From positions 124,001 to 188,000 of the forward strand of contig OZ026535.1 of the NCBI GenBank assembly GCA_964020105.1: a stretch of DNA of 64,000 nucleotides, given 5' to 3'. This document shows, one piece after another, positions 8,396 through 15,255 of the stretch. Source of the DNA: G964020105 sp964020105 (GTDB lineage Bacteria; Pseudomonadota; Alphaproteobacteria; WRAU01; Hepatincolaceae). The stretch's first letter is position 1; every line of letters starts with the position of its first letter. Below the pieces are notes generated by a model. That model had not been told where the DNA came from. It was given only the letters and a program-made list of their open reading frames with translations, and did not search any database. The translations under genes and the position numbers were made by a program.

Positions 8396-9301
8396 ATGGA
8401 TTATAAATTAACTCTTGGTCCGTGCTTGTTCAACTGGAAAGTGAATGATTGGCAGGATTTTTATTACAAAATAGCAGATGAGGTTCCTATTGAAGAGGTT
8501 TATTTGGGGGAGGTTGTTTGTTATAAACGGTGGCCTTTTTTCGAGGTGGCCTTTGAAAATGTAGTTAATAGATTGTTAGCAGGAGGTAAAAAAGTACATT
8601 TTTCTACATTCTCTTTAATACTAAGTGATTTAGAAATGAATACTTGTAAAAAAATCATTCAACAGGCTCACGAAGCCAATTTAGTAGAAGTAAATGATGT
8701 TGGTTTACTAGGTTTATTAAAAGATTCTCCTCATATTATTGGTCCTACTGTTAATGTGTACAATGAGGGTACTTTAAGTGTACTTGAATCTCAGGGAGCC
8801 AAGCGTTTTTGTTTCCCATACGAGTTAGATAGGACTTCAATTGGTATTATGGCAAAAGCCACCAGGGCAGAAAAAGAGGTCTTTGTCTTTGGCAGGATGC
8901 CACTGGCCATAGCAGCTAGATGTTATCATGCTAGAATACATCATACAACTAAGGATGATTGTAAGTATGTTTGTGAGAAAGATTATAATGGCAAAAGTAT
9001 TTCTACTTTGGTTGATGAGAATTTTCTTACTGTTAATGGTACACAAACCATGTCTTATACATATGCTAACTTAGTTAGAGAGTTAGCAGATTTACTGCAT
9101 ATGGGTGTTAATATATTTAGAATATCTCCTCATAGCATGGATATGTTGAGTATAATAAATTCCTTTAGGCAGGTTTTGGACAAAAAAATTTCTTCCGAGG
9201 AGGCATTCAATAAAATGCAAGTATTACTGCCAGCGGGAGAAAGCTTTTCTAATGGATTTTATTATGGAAAGGAAGGAAGGAATTACGAAAAATTCGAATA
9301 G
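8396..9301 (+). CDS. ubiV: U32-family protein UbiV (anaerobic ubiquinone hydroxylation)
   Basis: Partner of UbiU. The N-terminus DYKLTLGPCLFNWKVNDW and the motif YLGEVVCYKR match YhbV-type U32 proteins. Iron-sulfur ligands are visible as Cys in VVCYKR and the cluster RCYHARIHHTTKDDCKYVC, which has the family spacing. FGRMPLAIAARCY is also conserved. Length is 301 residues, E. coli UbiV being about 292. It closes the ubiT-ubiU-ubiV operon and is followed 14 bases later by tRNA-Ser. Confidence 0.93.
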   Translation: MDYKLTLGPCLFNWKVNDWQDFYYKIADEVPIEEVYLGEVVCYKRWPFFEVAFENVVNRLLAGGKKVHFSTFSLILSDLEMNTCKKIIQQAHEANLVEVNDVGLLGLLKDSPHIIGPTVNVYNEGTLSVLESQGAKRFCFPYELDRTSIGIMAKATRAEKEVFVFGRMPLAIAARCYHARIHHTTKDDCKYVCEKDYNGKSISTLVDENFLTVNGTQTMSYTYANLVRELADLLHMGVNIFRISPHSMDMLSIINSFRQVLDKKISSEEAFNKMQVLLPAGESFSNGFYYGKEGRNYEKFE

Positions 9302-9315
9302 TTTATAATTTTCAG

Positions 9316-9405
9316 GGATTGGTGGCCGAGTGGCTGAAGGCACACGCTTGGAAAGCGTGCATAGGGTAAAACCTATCGGGGGTTCGAATCCCCCTCAATC
9401 CGCCA
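9316..9405 (+). tRNA. tRNA-Ser(GGA)
   Basis: A 90-nt class II tRNA: acceptor GGATTGG pairs with the segment before GCCA (one G-U pair), anticodon stem CACGC/GCGTG with loop TTGGAAA (anticodon GGA), a long variable arm ATAGGGTAAAACCTAT, T-arm GGGGGTTCGAATCCCCC and an encoded CCA. Gene-poor DNA and the fimbrial cluster follow directly. Confidence 0.96.
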
Positions 9406-10191
9406 TGTATTGTTAAGTATCACTACTTTATGATAATTAACATCATACAATAAGTTAAAAAATTCCGCTGATACTGGGGTGGAATTTCTCAAAAGCATCT
9501 TAAAAATTAAAGCAAAATCAAATGGTAAAATTTAATCAAATAAGCACTTTCAAGTGAAATAGCTAGATGTTACAGATCAAGATAATACTTAAAGTTTAAT
9601 CCGAAGATGAATAAGGCTTTTATCAGCAGCAAAGTAATGAAAACTGCAGGAGATGATAGAATAATTTTAGGATTTAAGAAAGCTTGGGAACTAATTTTAT
9701 TAATTCATGAAAATAAGGCAAGTAGAGTGATTGAATAAGGATAAAAACTTGCCAGTTATAAATAGAATCATCAAAAAATTTGCACCCATTAAAATTTCTA
9801 AATTATCCTCTTACGTAGCCAATAAATATTGTAAGAGTATAAATTAAAGCATTGTATCGTAATTAGATTAAGTAGTCTAAATAAAAAAATAAGAGAGTAT
9901 GGGAGGCTAGTCACATGGTGATGTGTATTTTTTATATAATTCATCAGGAGGTAGAGTGATTAAAATTCTATTGGATTACTTGAGTGTAATAATTTATGTT
10001 AAATTATGAAATATATTATTATTTACTAAAAAACCATCAACCATAGTGTTTGTTTTTTCAAACAATTATAAGCATTTACATAATCAGTTAATGCTTATAA
10101 TTCAATTGCCATAAGCCTTTAGCAACTGTTAAAAGTAATAATATTATCAAAAAATTATCTAACAAGTATATGAGCAAATCACAATTTATAG
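9406..10191. other. Gene-poor stretch downstream of tRNA-Ser
   Basis: Almost 800 bases without a credible gene; all frames are broken often. Some short in-frame pieces such as the one around 9660-9740 look like coding remnants, but none can be assigned. Two similar 13-base motifs (AGAGTGATTGAA near 9724 and AGAGTGATTAAA near 9953) occur. A strong inverted repeat is listed separately. The position next to a tRNA 3' end fits an old insertion, but no copy of the tRNA end was found downstream. Confidence 0.45.
10064..10102. repeat. Perfect 13-bp inverted repeat
   Basis: Arms AATTATAAGCATT (10064-10076) and AATGCTTATAATT (10090-10102) are exact reverse complements, with a 13-base loop. There is no T-tract, so it is unlikely to be an intrinsic terminator. 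It could be a protein-binding site or a remnant of a mobile element; it lies 90 bases before the promoter of the first DUF4402 gene. Confidence 0.6.
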
Positions 10192-10220
10192 TTGCTTTTA
10201 TTGATTGTTTATTTTATAAT
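10192..10220 (+). promoter_or_regulatory. Promoter of the first DUF4402 gene
   Basis: TTGCTT (10192-10197), 17-base spacer, perfect TATAAT (10215-10220). The start codon is 60 bases downstream of the -10 box. A stem ATCCCT/AGGGAT at 10234-10255 falls in the resulting leader. Confidence 0.7.
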
Positions 10221-10233
10221 GTGGCGTGAAAGC

Positions 10234-10255
10234 ATCCCTAAAGATTAGGAGGGAT
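10234..10255 (+). promoter_or_regulatory. Leader hairpin before the first DUF4402 gene
   Basis: ATCCCT pairs with AGGGAT around a 10-base purine-rich loop. It lies between the promoter and the AGGAG ribosome-binding site at about 10264. It may stabilise the mRNA or influence translation; no known riboswitch is recognised. Confidence 0.35.
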
Positions 10256-10279
10256 TAAAATAACAGGAGAAAGAGAGAA

Positions 10280-10762
10280 ATGAAAAAATTGATGATTAAG
10301 GTTTATATTGTGATCATTATATTTTTTGGAGTAACAGCATTATATGCAATTACAGCTACCTTAGAAGTTAAGGCAAATATAAGAAAATTATTTACATTTT
10401 CAGAGATTAATAGTTTAAATTTTGGAGATATATTGCTAGTACCAGGTATAGCAACCCAGGTTAGCATAACAGAGGAGGGATTATTAGTTGTAAATGGAGC
10501 AACTGTTAATAGGGCTAATCCTGGTTATTATAGAATATTTGGAGGAAATGAGAATTCAAACGTTAGAATAATTTTTGATAGTGTAGTAATTTCAGATAAT
10601 ACTACAGTATTAAATATAGATTTAGATAAAAGAGATTTTTTAGTTGCTCTTGATTCTAGTGGAGAAGGTACATTTCGCTTAGGAGGAAAACTTAATATAC
10701 CTTCAAATGTAAGGCAAGGATATTATAGTGGACGAGTGACTGTAAGAATTGAGTATGAATAA
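10280..10762 (+). CDS. DUF4402 surface-fibre subunit, first copy
   Basis: Exported small beta-sandwich protein of the DUF4402 family, thought to be pilin-like subunits handled by chaperone-usher systems. It has 160 residues with a signal peptide (about 1-23, ending ALYA), then the family pattern: F-x-F near SLNFGDILLVPG, a Gly-rich strand, PGYYRIFGGNEN, FRLGGKLNIPSNVRQGYYSG, and a C-terminal VTVRIEY strand. The closing Val-Thr-Val/Tyr strand resembles the end of other subunits in this cluster. A good promoter and AGGAGAAAGAGAG ribosome-binding region precede it. It starts a run of six DUF4402 genes before the chaperone and usher. Confidence 0.8.
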   Translation: MKKLMIKVYIVIIIFFGVTALYAITATLEVKANIRKLFTFSEINSLNFGDILLVPGIATQVSITEEGLLVVNGATVNRANPGYYRIFGGNENSNVRIIFDSVVISDNTTVLNIDLDKRDFLVALDSSGEGTFRLGGKLNIPSNVRQGYYSGRVTVRIEYE

Positions 10763-10806
10763 TTGATTTTTGAGAGTGGTTTAATTTTTAAAAGCTAAGG
10801 AAGAAG

Positions 10807-11280
10807 ATGAATAAAATAATATTAATAATATTAATTTATTGTATAAGTATAACTGTAGGTAATGTTGCAAATATTTTTCAAGCACAAGCAGGAGTAGCTA
10901 GAAATCTTAGTATAAGAGAGATTAGAGCTTTAGATTATGGTACTGTATTAATTACCTCAAGTAAGAGTGGTACTGTTATGTTGTTTGCTGATAATCATGT
11001 TGTTGTTAGTAATGATCATTTAGTTGCAGAGAGTGGAGCTAGAGCACAAAGTGGAATATATAGGGTAACACATCCCAGTGGGGCTAGGATAATAGTTAGT
11101 ATGCCTCGTAGTATTATACTATCTAATAATAAAAATAATATAGAGATAACTTTGCAAAATGAACTTACTAATACAACAGAAAACACGACAGATATAGTGG
11201 TTTTTGGCATGTTAACTTTTTATGAAAACACGCTACTTGGTCTATATACTGGTAATTATAATATCACAGTAGATTATTAG
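10807..11280 (+). CDS. DUF4402 surface-fibre subunit, second copy
   Basis: 157 residues with a signal peptide (about 1-20), then the DUF4402 pattern: IRALDYGTVLITSSKSGTV, SGIYRVTHPSGARI, FGMLTFYENTLLGLYTGNYN and the terminal NITVDY strand. In the central Gly-x-Gly-Gly site, usually VGG, it has FGM, so it is more diverged than the later copies. It follows the first subunit by 44 bases with no terminator between, and AAGGAAGA serves as ribosome-binding site. It probably shares the promoter at 10192. Confidence 0.78.
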   Translation: MNKIILIILIYCISITVGNVANIFQAQAGVARNLSIREIRALDYGTVLITSSKSGTVMLFADNHVVVSNDHLVAESGARAQSGIYRVTHPSGARIIVSMPRSIILSNNKNNIEITLQNELTNTTENTTDIVVFGMLTFYENTLLGLYTGNYNITVDY

Positions 11281-11686
11281 AATGGTCTTTAAATAATTGA
11301 TATAAATATATTTAAGAAATAGAATTTAGAATTTCATAAAAATCAACTTTAAGCTATTTTAACAATGATAGCTATCCTTCTACAATAATATCAATATTTT
11401 TTAAAATAGATTGTAAAAATAATTACTTAAGGCAGCAAAGGTCAGTCTACTTAGCTAAGTTATTGATTTTTTCATAATAAAGTTAATAGTGATTCTGTAC
11501 CCATAACAATTTTATGTGTAATTATTAGCATTAAAAATTAATGGTAATAATTAGAAGATCAAAATGTATTTTAAAAGTAAATTAAGCAACCTTAGATATA
11601 CATAGGGTTTCGTGCCAAGAAATAAAAATCCAATGGTTAATAGTTGTCTAACATTTTTCATCCTTTCAGCATAACTAAACTTTAAG
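11281..11686. other. Intergenic stretch inside the fibre cluster
   Basis: About 400 AT-rich bases without a credible gene. On the minus strand near 11590-11680 a short open piece could be a decayed coding fragment, but no family is recognised. No clear terminator follows the second subunit gene. Confidence 0.4.
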
Positions 11687-11715
11687 TTGTTTTTTTAATA
11701 ATGTTATTATATATT
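11687..11715 (+). promoter_or_regulatory. Promoter of the third DUF4402 gene
   Basis: TTGTTT (11687-11692), 17-base spacer, TATATT (11710-11715). It lies 68 bases before the ATG at 11783. The leader includes a weak stem GTTGC/GCGAC. This second promoter separates the high-copy-like subunits from the first two. Confidence 0.55.
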
Positions 11716-11782
11716 ATGAATGATGTTGTTGCGATAAAGTAGCGACATTAATTATATTAACAATAAACTTTAGGATAAAAAA

Positions 11783-12271
11783 ATGAAAAAATGTTTATTA
11801 ATTTTAACAATGTTAATGGTGGCTCTTGCATCACATGCAGCTGTGGTTTCTCCTTTTGGGGCTCAAGTGCGTCTGCAAAGGCTTTTTACACTTACACAAG
11901 CTAGAGCATTAACCTTCGGTGATGTTTTGGTTGCTGCAACTGCAGGTACAGTAGTTTTAAACGCCACTACAGGAGCTATAAGCACTACCGGAGGACATAT
12001 ATCCTCTGGAGCTCAGGTTGTTGGTGAATATACAATTGCTAATGCCGATCCTGCTACTGCAGTTATGACTGTTGCTGTAAGTAATCCTACATTAACAATC
12101 ACAGGTGGCGGTACTGCAACTTTGGCTGCAACTTTAACTACTGCTACTCCTACTGTGACCATGGCTGCTGGAACTGGAGTTGTTAGGGTTGGTGGAACTT
12201 TAACCATACCTGCTGCTGCAGCTCCTGGAGTATATACTGGTAACTTTAATCTTACTGTAGATTATCAGTAG
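11783..12271 (+). CDS. DUF4402 surface-fibre subunit, third copy (major-subunit candidate)
   Basis: 162 residues: signal peptide MKKCLLILTMLMVALASHAA, then a mature domain extremely rich in Ala, Thr, Gly and Val, ending NFNLTVDYQ. Family motifs are ALTFGDVLVAA, GEYTIANADPATAV, VRVGGTLTIPAAAAPGVYTG. The coding sequence is visibly richer in GC than the neighbours, due to Ala/Gly/Thr codons. It has its own promoter and a following terminator-like hairpin. The next gene is an almost exact duplicate (4 residues differ). Abundance of small residues and duplication suggest the main structural subunit; this is inference. Confidence 0.85.
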   Translation: MKKCLLILTMLMVALASHAAVVSPFGAQVRLQRLFTLTQARALTFGDVLVAATAGTVVLNATTGAISTTGGHISSGAQVVGEYTIANADPATAVMTVAVSNPTLTITGGGTATLAATLTTATPTVTMAAGTGVVRVGGTLTIPAAAAPGVYTGNFNLTVDYQ

Positions 12272-12289
12272 CATATGAATATCGATGTT

Positions 12290-12326
12290 AAGATCCTTAG
12301 TTATATTTCATAAATTAAGGGTCTTT
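12290..12326 (+). terminator. Terminator-like hairpin after third subunit
   Basis: AAGATCCTTA pairs with TAAGGGTCTT (10 bp with one G-T pair) around an AT-rich loop. The T-run after it is short (CTTTCATT), so it may be leaky and allow read-through into the next subunit gene. Confidence 0.5.
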
Positions 12327-12374
12327 CATTGATATGAAAAATTAATATAAACAAATTAATTTTAGGATAAAAAA

Positions 12375-12863
12375 ATGAAAAAATGTTTATTAATTTTAAC
12401 AATGTTAATGGTTAGCCTTGCATCACATGCAGCTGTGGTTTCTCCTTTTGGGGCTCAAGTGCGTCTGCAAAGGCTTTTTACACTTACACAAGCTAGAGCA
12501 TTAACCTTCGGTAATGTTTTGGTTGCTGCAACTGCAGGTACAGTAGTTTTAAACGCCACTACAGGAGCTATAAGCACTACCGGAGGACATATAGCCTCTG
12601 GAGCTCAGGTTGTTGGTGAATATACAATTGCTAATGCCGATCCTGCCACTGCAGTTATGACTGTTGCTGTAAGTAATCCTACATTAACAATCACAGGTGG
12701 CGGTACTGCAACTTTGGCTGCAACTTTAACTACTGCTACTCCTACTGTGACCATGGCTGCTGGAACTGGAGTTGTTAGGGTTGGTGGAACTTTAACCATA
12801 CCTGCTGCTGCAGCTCCTGGAATATATACTGGTAACTTTAATCTTACTGTAGATTATCAGTAG
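12375..12863 (+). CDS. DUF4402 surface-fibre subunit, fourth copy (duplicate of third)
   Basis: 162 residues, identical to the product at 11783-12271 except at four positions: Ala to Ser in the signal peptide, Asp to Asn in LTFGNVLVAA, Ser to Ala in GGHIASGA, and Val to Ile in APGIYTG. The upstream ribosome-binding region TTTTAGGATAAAAAA is also shared. Such a young tandem duplicate can recombine with its neighbour to change copy number. It most likely makes the same type of fibre subunit. Confidence 0.85.
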   Translation: MKKCLLILTMLMVSLASHAAVVSPFGAQVRLQRLFTLTQARALTFGNVLVAATAGTVVLNATTGAISTTGGHIASGAQVVGEYTIANADPATAVMTVAVSNPTLTITGGGTATLAATLTTATPTVTMAAGTGVVRVGGTLTIPAAAAPGIYTGNFNLTVDYQ

Positions 12864-12881
12864 CATATGAATATCGATGTT

Positions 12882-12918
12882 AAGATCCTTAGTTATATTT
12901 TATAAATTAAGGGTCTTT
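12882..12918 (+). terminator. Terminator-like hairpin after fourth subunit
   Basis: Second copy of the AAGATCCTTA / TAAGGGTCTT stem-loop, with one base change in the loop. Part of the tandem duplication. Confidence 0.5.
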
Positions 12919-12971
12919 CATTGATAGGAAGAAAGATAAAAAATTAATTTAATTAATTTTAGGATAGAGAA

Positions 12972-13460
12972 ATGAAAAAATGTTTATTAATTTTAACGAT
13001 ATTAATGGTGGCTCTTGCATCACACGCTGCAGTGGTATCTACATTTTCTGCTGGGGTAAGGTTACTAAGACTTTTTACAGTTGAGGTGGCAAGACCACTT
13101 GATTTTGGTAGAATTTTGGTGAATGAGCGAGGTGGTTCTATTCAGTTGGATGCTCGCAATCCTAGGGGAGCTCCTATTACTGAGGGAGTTATTGCCAGTG
13201 GCGGGCACGCTGTTGGGGAATATAGGATTGCTGGAGGAAATGCTAATGCTGTAATGAATATTGTTGTGAGTGATGCTAGATTATCTCTTGAAGATGGGGA
13301 GGATACTTTAGAGGTTAATTTGAATCTTGCTAGGGAATCAATAAATTTAGACGCGACTGGTTCTGGTATGGTTGCCATTGGGGGGACTTTGGTTGTTCCA
13401 CCTGAAGCAAGAATGGGGACATATAGGGGTGAGTTTAATCTTACTGTAGATTATCAGTAA
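12972..13460 (+). CDS. DUF4402 surface-fibre subunit, fifth copy (diverged)
   Basis: 162 residues. The signal peptide MKKCLLILTILMVALASHAA and the last ten residues (NLTVDYQ) match copies three and four almost exactly, but the mature middle differs: RPLDFGRILVNERGGSIQLD, GEYRIAGGNANAVM, MVAIGGTLVVPPEARMGTYRG. It is richer in Arg, Asp and Glu than the Ala/Thr-rich copies. Conserved ends with a changed middle suggest a minor subunit or antigenic variant. A perfect intrinsic terminator follows. Confidence 0.83.
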   Translation: MKKCLLILTILMVALASHAAVVSTFSAGVRLLRLFTVEVARPLDFGRILVNERGGSIQLDARNPRGAPITEGVIASGGHAVGEYRIAGGNANAVMNIVVSDARLSLEDGEDTLEVNLNLARESINLDATGSGMVAIGGTLVVPPEARMGTYRGEFNLTVDYQ

Positions 13461-13467
13461 TGTAAGA

Positions 13468-13513
13468 CACTTATACAGATCTAAGAAGAGATCTGTATAA
13501 GTGAGATTTTTTT
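13468..13513 (+). terminator. Strong intrinsic terminator after fifth subunit
   Basis: A perfect 15-bp stem CACTTATACAGATCT / AGATCTGTATAAGTG with a 6-base loop, followed by AGATTTTTTT. It should end transcription of the subunit genes, so the downstream genes need their own promoter or read-through. Confidence 0.9.
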
Positions 13514-13569
13514 ACGATATTAATTTTATTTTGTACTTTTTGGATTAATAAGTATTTATTAGGATAGAG

Positions 13570-14439
13570 ATGAAAGGGGTATTAATTATATTCTTCATTA
13601 TGGCTACACCATTTTGCTTGTTATCTTATGATATTACAGTTATTAGTGAAATGAATTTCGGTAGAATTATGTATGGTGGTCAGAATGCTAGTGTAAGCAT
13701 AGTGAGTGATAGTATTCTTTCCTTACAAGGGGCAAAGGTTAGTTATAGAAGTAATGCTGTCAGAAGTGCCAAACTAAAAATATTAGGAGAGGCAGAGGAA
13801 TGGATAGAGTTAATTATCCAACCCACCGTTTTAAGTGGAAAGAATGGTACTTTAAGTGTTGATAGTATAGATACACTTGATGGTGTGAGAAAAATTCAAC
13901 TTGATGGTCGCGGAGAAGCTAATATAGAGCTAGTAGGTAGAGTTAGCCTGGGATCACAAAATATTAGTGGAAGGTATGTTGGTACTATCAGAGTTACAGT
14001 GCGCAAAATTAATGCTGATATAAATAATAAAACTATTGAAGATACAGCAACCATCAATGTTGCCGCAATTATAGATGCAGATTATCCCATGGAGCAAATA
14101 ACTCCTCTAAGTTTTGGGGCTATCAAAGCAGATATTGCCACTACTTGTTTAGTATCTCTTTCGCCAAACAATGGTTTATCTACTACTTGTGGTGCTGTAA
14201 GTGCTCATTCAACAGGGAAATTTAGGCAAAAATTAAGTTCTCCAACTTCTGTTGTAGTTAATTCTGAGGGTAGACTTTTTGGCAAAGCAGGAGACTTTGT
14301 AAATATTGTCTTTTTGAAAGCTGATTATAGGGTCATCAATGGCAATTTAGAAGTGGAGGTATATGGAGAAATATCTGTGCCATCAACTGCTGATGGCGGA
14401 GAATATTTTGGTAATTATGAAATAGTAATTAATTATTAA
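13570..14439 (+). CDS. Two-domain DUF4402 protein (possible tip or anchor subunit)
   Basis: 289 residues, signal peptide about 1-20, then two DUF4402-like domains in tandem: domain one with ISEMNFGRIMYGG, IELVGRVSLGSQNISGRYVG and IRVTVRK (about 20-150); domain two with ITPLSFGAIKAD, GKFRQKLSS, VEVYGEISVPSTADGGEYFG and YEIVINY (about 170-289). The VGG motif is kept only loosely. It is the last subunit-like gene, placed directly before the chaperone (15 bases). A two-domain subunit at this position would fit a tip adhesin or base protein, as known for two-domain adhesins of chaperone-usher pili; that role is inferred. Confidence 0.75.
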   Translation: MKGVLIIFFIMATPFCLLSYDITVISEMNFGRIMYGGQNASVSIVSDSILSLQGAKVSYRSNAVRSAKLKILGEAEEWIELIIQPTVLSGKNGTLSVDSIDTLDGVRKIQLDGRGEANIELVGRVSLGSQNISGRYVGTIRVTVRKINADINNKTIEDTATINVAAIIDADYPMEQITPLSFGAIKADIATTCLVSLSPNNGLSTTCGAVSAHSTGKFRQKLSSPTSVVVNSEGRLFGKAGDFVNIVFLKADYRVINGNLEVEVYGEISVPSTADGGEYFGNYEIVINY

Positions 14440-14454
14440 TTATAGGAATAATAA

Positions 14455-15255
14455 ATGAAAAAATATTTGTATCTATTTATAATTTTAGTATATTCAAGTA
14501 CATTTTATGGCAATCTTTCTATCAGTAAAAGCTATATACTTTTCGATGGTAATACTAGAAATGATAGTATTAATGTTGTTAATCAGGCCGATGACGTTAG
14601 AACTTATAAAGTATATTTTATTCATTATAAGCAAAATAAAGACGGCAGTTATACCAAAGTGGATAAAGAAAGTGATGATTTGAAATTCGCAGATGCTTAC
14701 CTAGATTATACCCCTAAACGCTTTACTTTAAAGCCAAAATCCACTCAACTATTAAGATTGCAAAAAAAAAGTATGGCAACTGCCAATGATGGTGAATATA
14801 TGGCACAGTTGATTATAGAGGAGCAACCTTTCAAAATAGCACCACAAGAAGCAGTTACAAAAACAGATACCGTACAAGTTGAAATACATGCTTTATATAG
14901 TGTTACTTTACCAGTTGTTCTTAGGAAAGGAGAACTTAAGGTAGAAAATAAAATAGAAAAGGTTAGTATAACTGAAGTTGACAACGTATCTGCTATTTAT
15001 GTTGAAATTAGTAGAGTTGGCAATCGATCGACTCGCGGCAGAGTTGTGGTAAAACACAATGATCAGGTGGTGGTTAGTTATGATAATGTGAATATTTTTA
15101 TTTCCTCTAATTTAAGATCTATAAATATGAAGCTTGGAGCAACTGAGGTTGCTGCCAATGCTGCACTTAATAAAATTAAGGGTAAAACAGTACAAGTTGA
15201 ATATATAGATCAGCTAGATAATAAAGTTTTAGCCTCTAAAGAGGTTGTTTTGTAA
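14455..15255 (+). CDS. Periplasmic pilus chaperone (PapD-like)
   Basis: 266 residues with a signal peptide (about 1-19). The N-terminal domain follows the immunoglobulin-like pilus-chaperone plan: SISKSYILFDGNTRNDSINVVNQ, then RTYKVYFI, then TPKRFTLKPKSTQLLRLQKK with the conserved Lys/Arg-rich F1-G1 region, and EYMAQLIIEEQ. The second domain contains SVTLPVVLRKG, which resembles the conserved proline-rich turn of the archaic/alternative chaperones. It should hold unfolded DUF4402 subunits in the periplasm and deliver them to the usher. Its stop overlaps the usher start by one base, so the two are coupled. Confidence 0.8.
   Translation: MKKYLYLFIILVYSSTFYGNLSISKSYILFDGNTRNDSINVVNQADDVRTYKVYFIHYKQNKDGSYTKVDKESDDLKFADAYLDYTPKRFTLKPKSTQLLRLQKKSMATANDGEYMAQLIIEEQPFKIAPQEAVTKTDTVQVEIHALYSVTLPVVLRKGELKVENKIEKVSITEVDNVSAIYVEISRVGNRSTRGRVVVKHNDQVVVSYDNVNIFISSNLRSINMKLGATEVAANAALNKIKGKTVQVEYIDQLDNKVLASKEVVL

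Larger units (their letters stand above)
11763..12930 (+). repeat. Tandem duplication, period 592 bp
   Basis: The unit containing the third DUF4402 gene, its TAGGATAAAAAA ribosome-binding region and the downstream hairpin is repeated 592 bases later (start codons at 11783 and 12375). The two proteins differ at four positions (Ala/Ser in the signal peptide, Asp/Asn, Ser/Ala, Val/Ile). The downstream 60 bases are also almost identical. A third, older copy at 12972 keeps the 5' end but has a diverged mature domain. Confidence 0.95.

Noticed and set aside
9316..9405. Attachment-site duplication of the tRNA-Ser 3' end
   Set aside because: I looked for the T-arm and acceptor end again near 18000 and beyond the usher and found no copy, so an att pair cannot be claimed.
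10064..10102. Terminator for tRNA-Ser
   Set aside because: It is 660 bases downstream and has no T-tract.
12013..12207. Minus-strand frame repeated in 12605-12799
   Set aside because: Shadow of the duplicated DUF4402 genes; present twice only because the sequence is duplicated.
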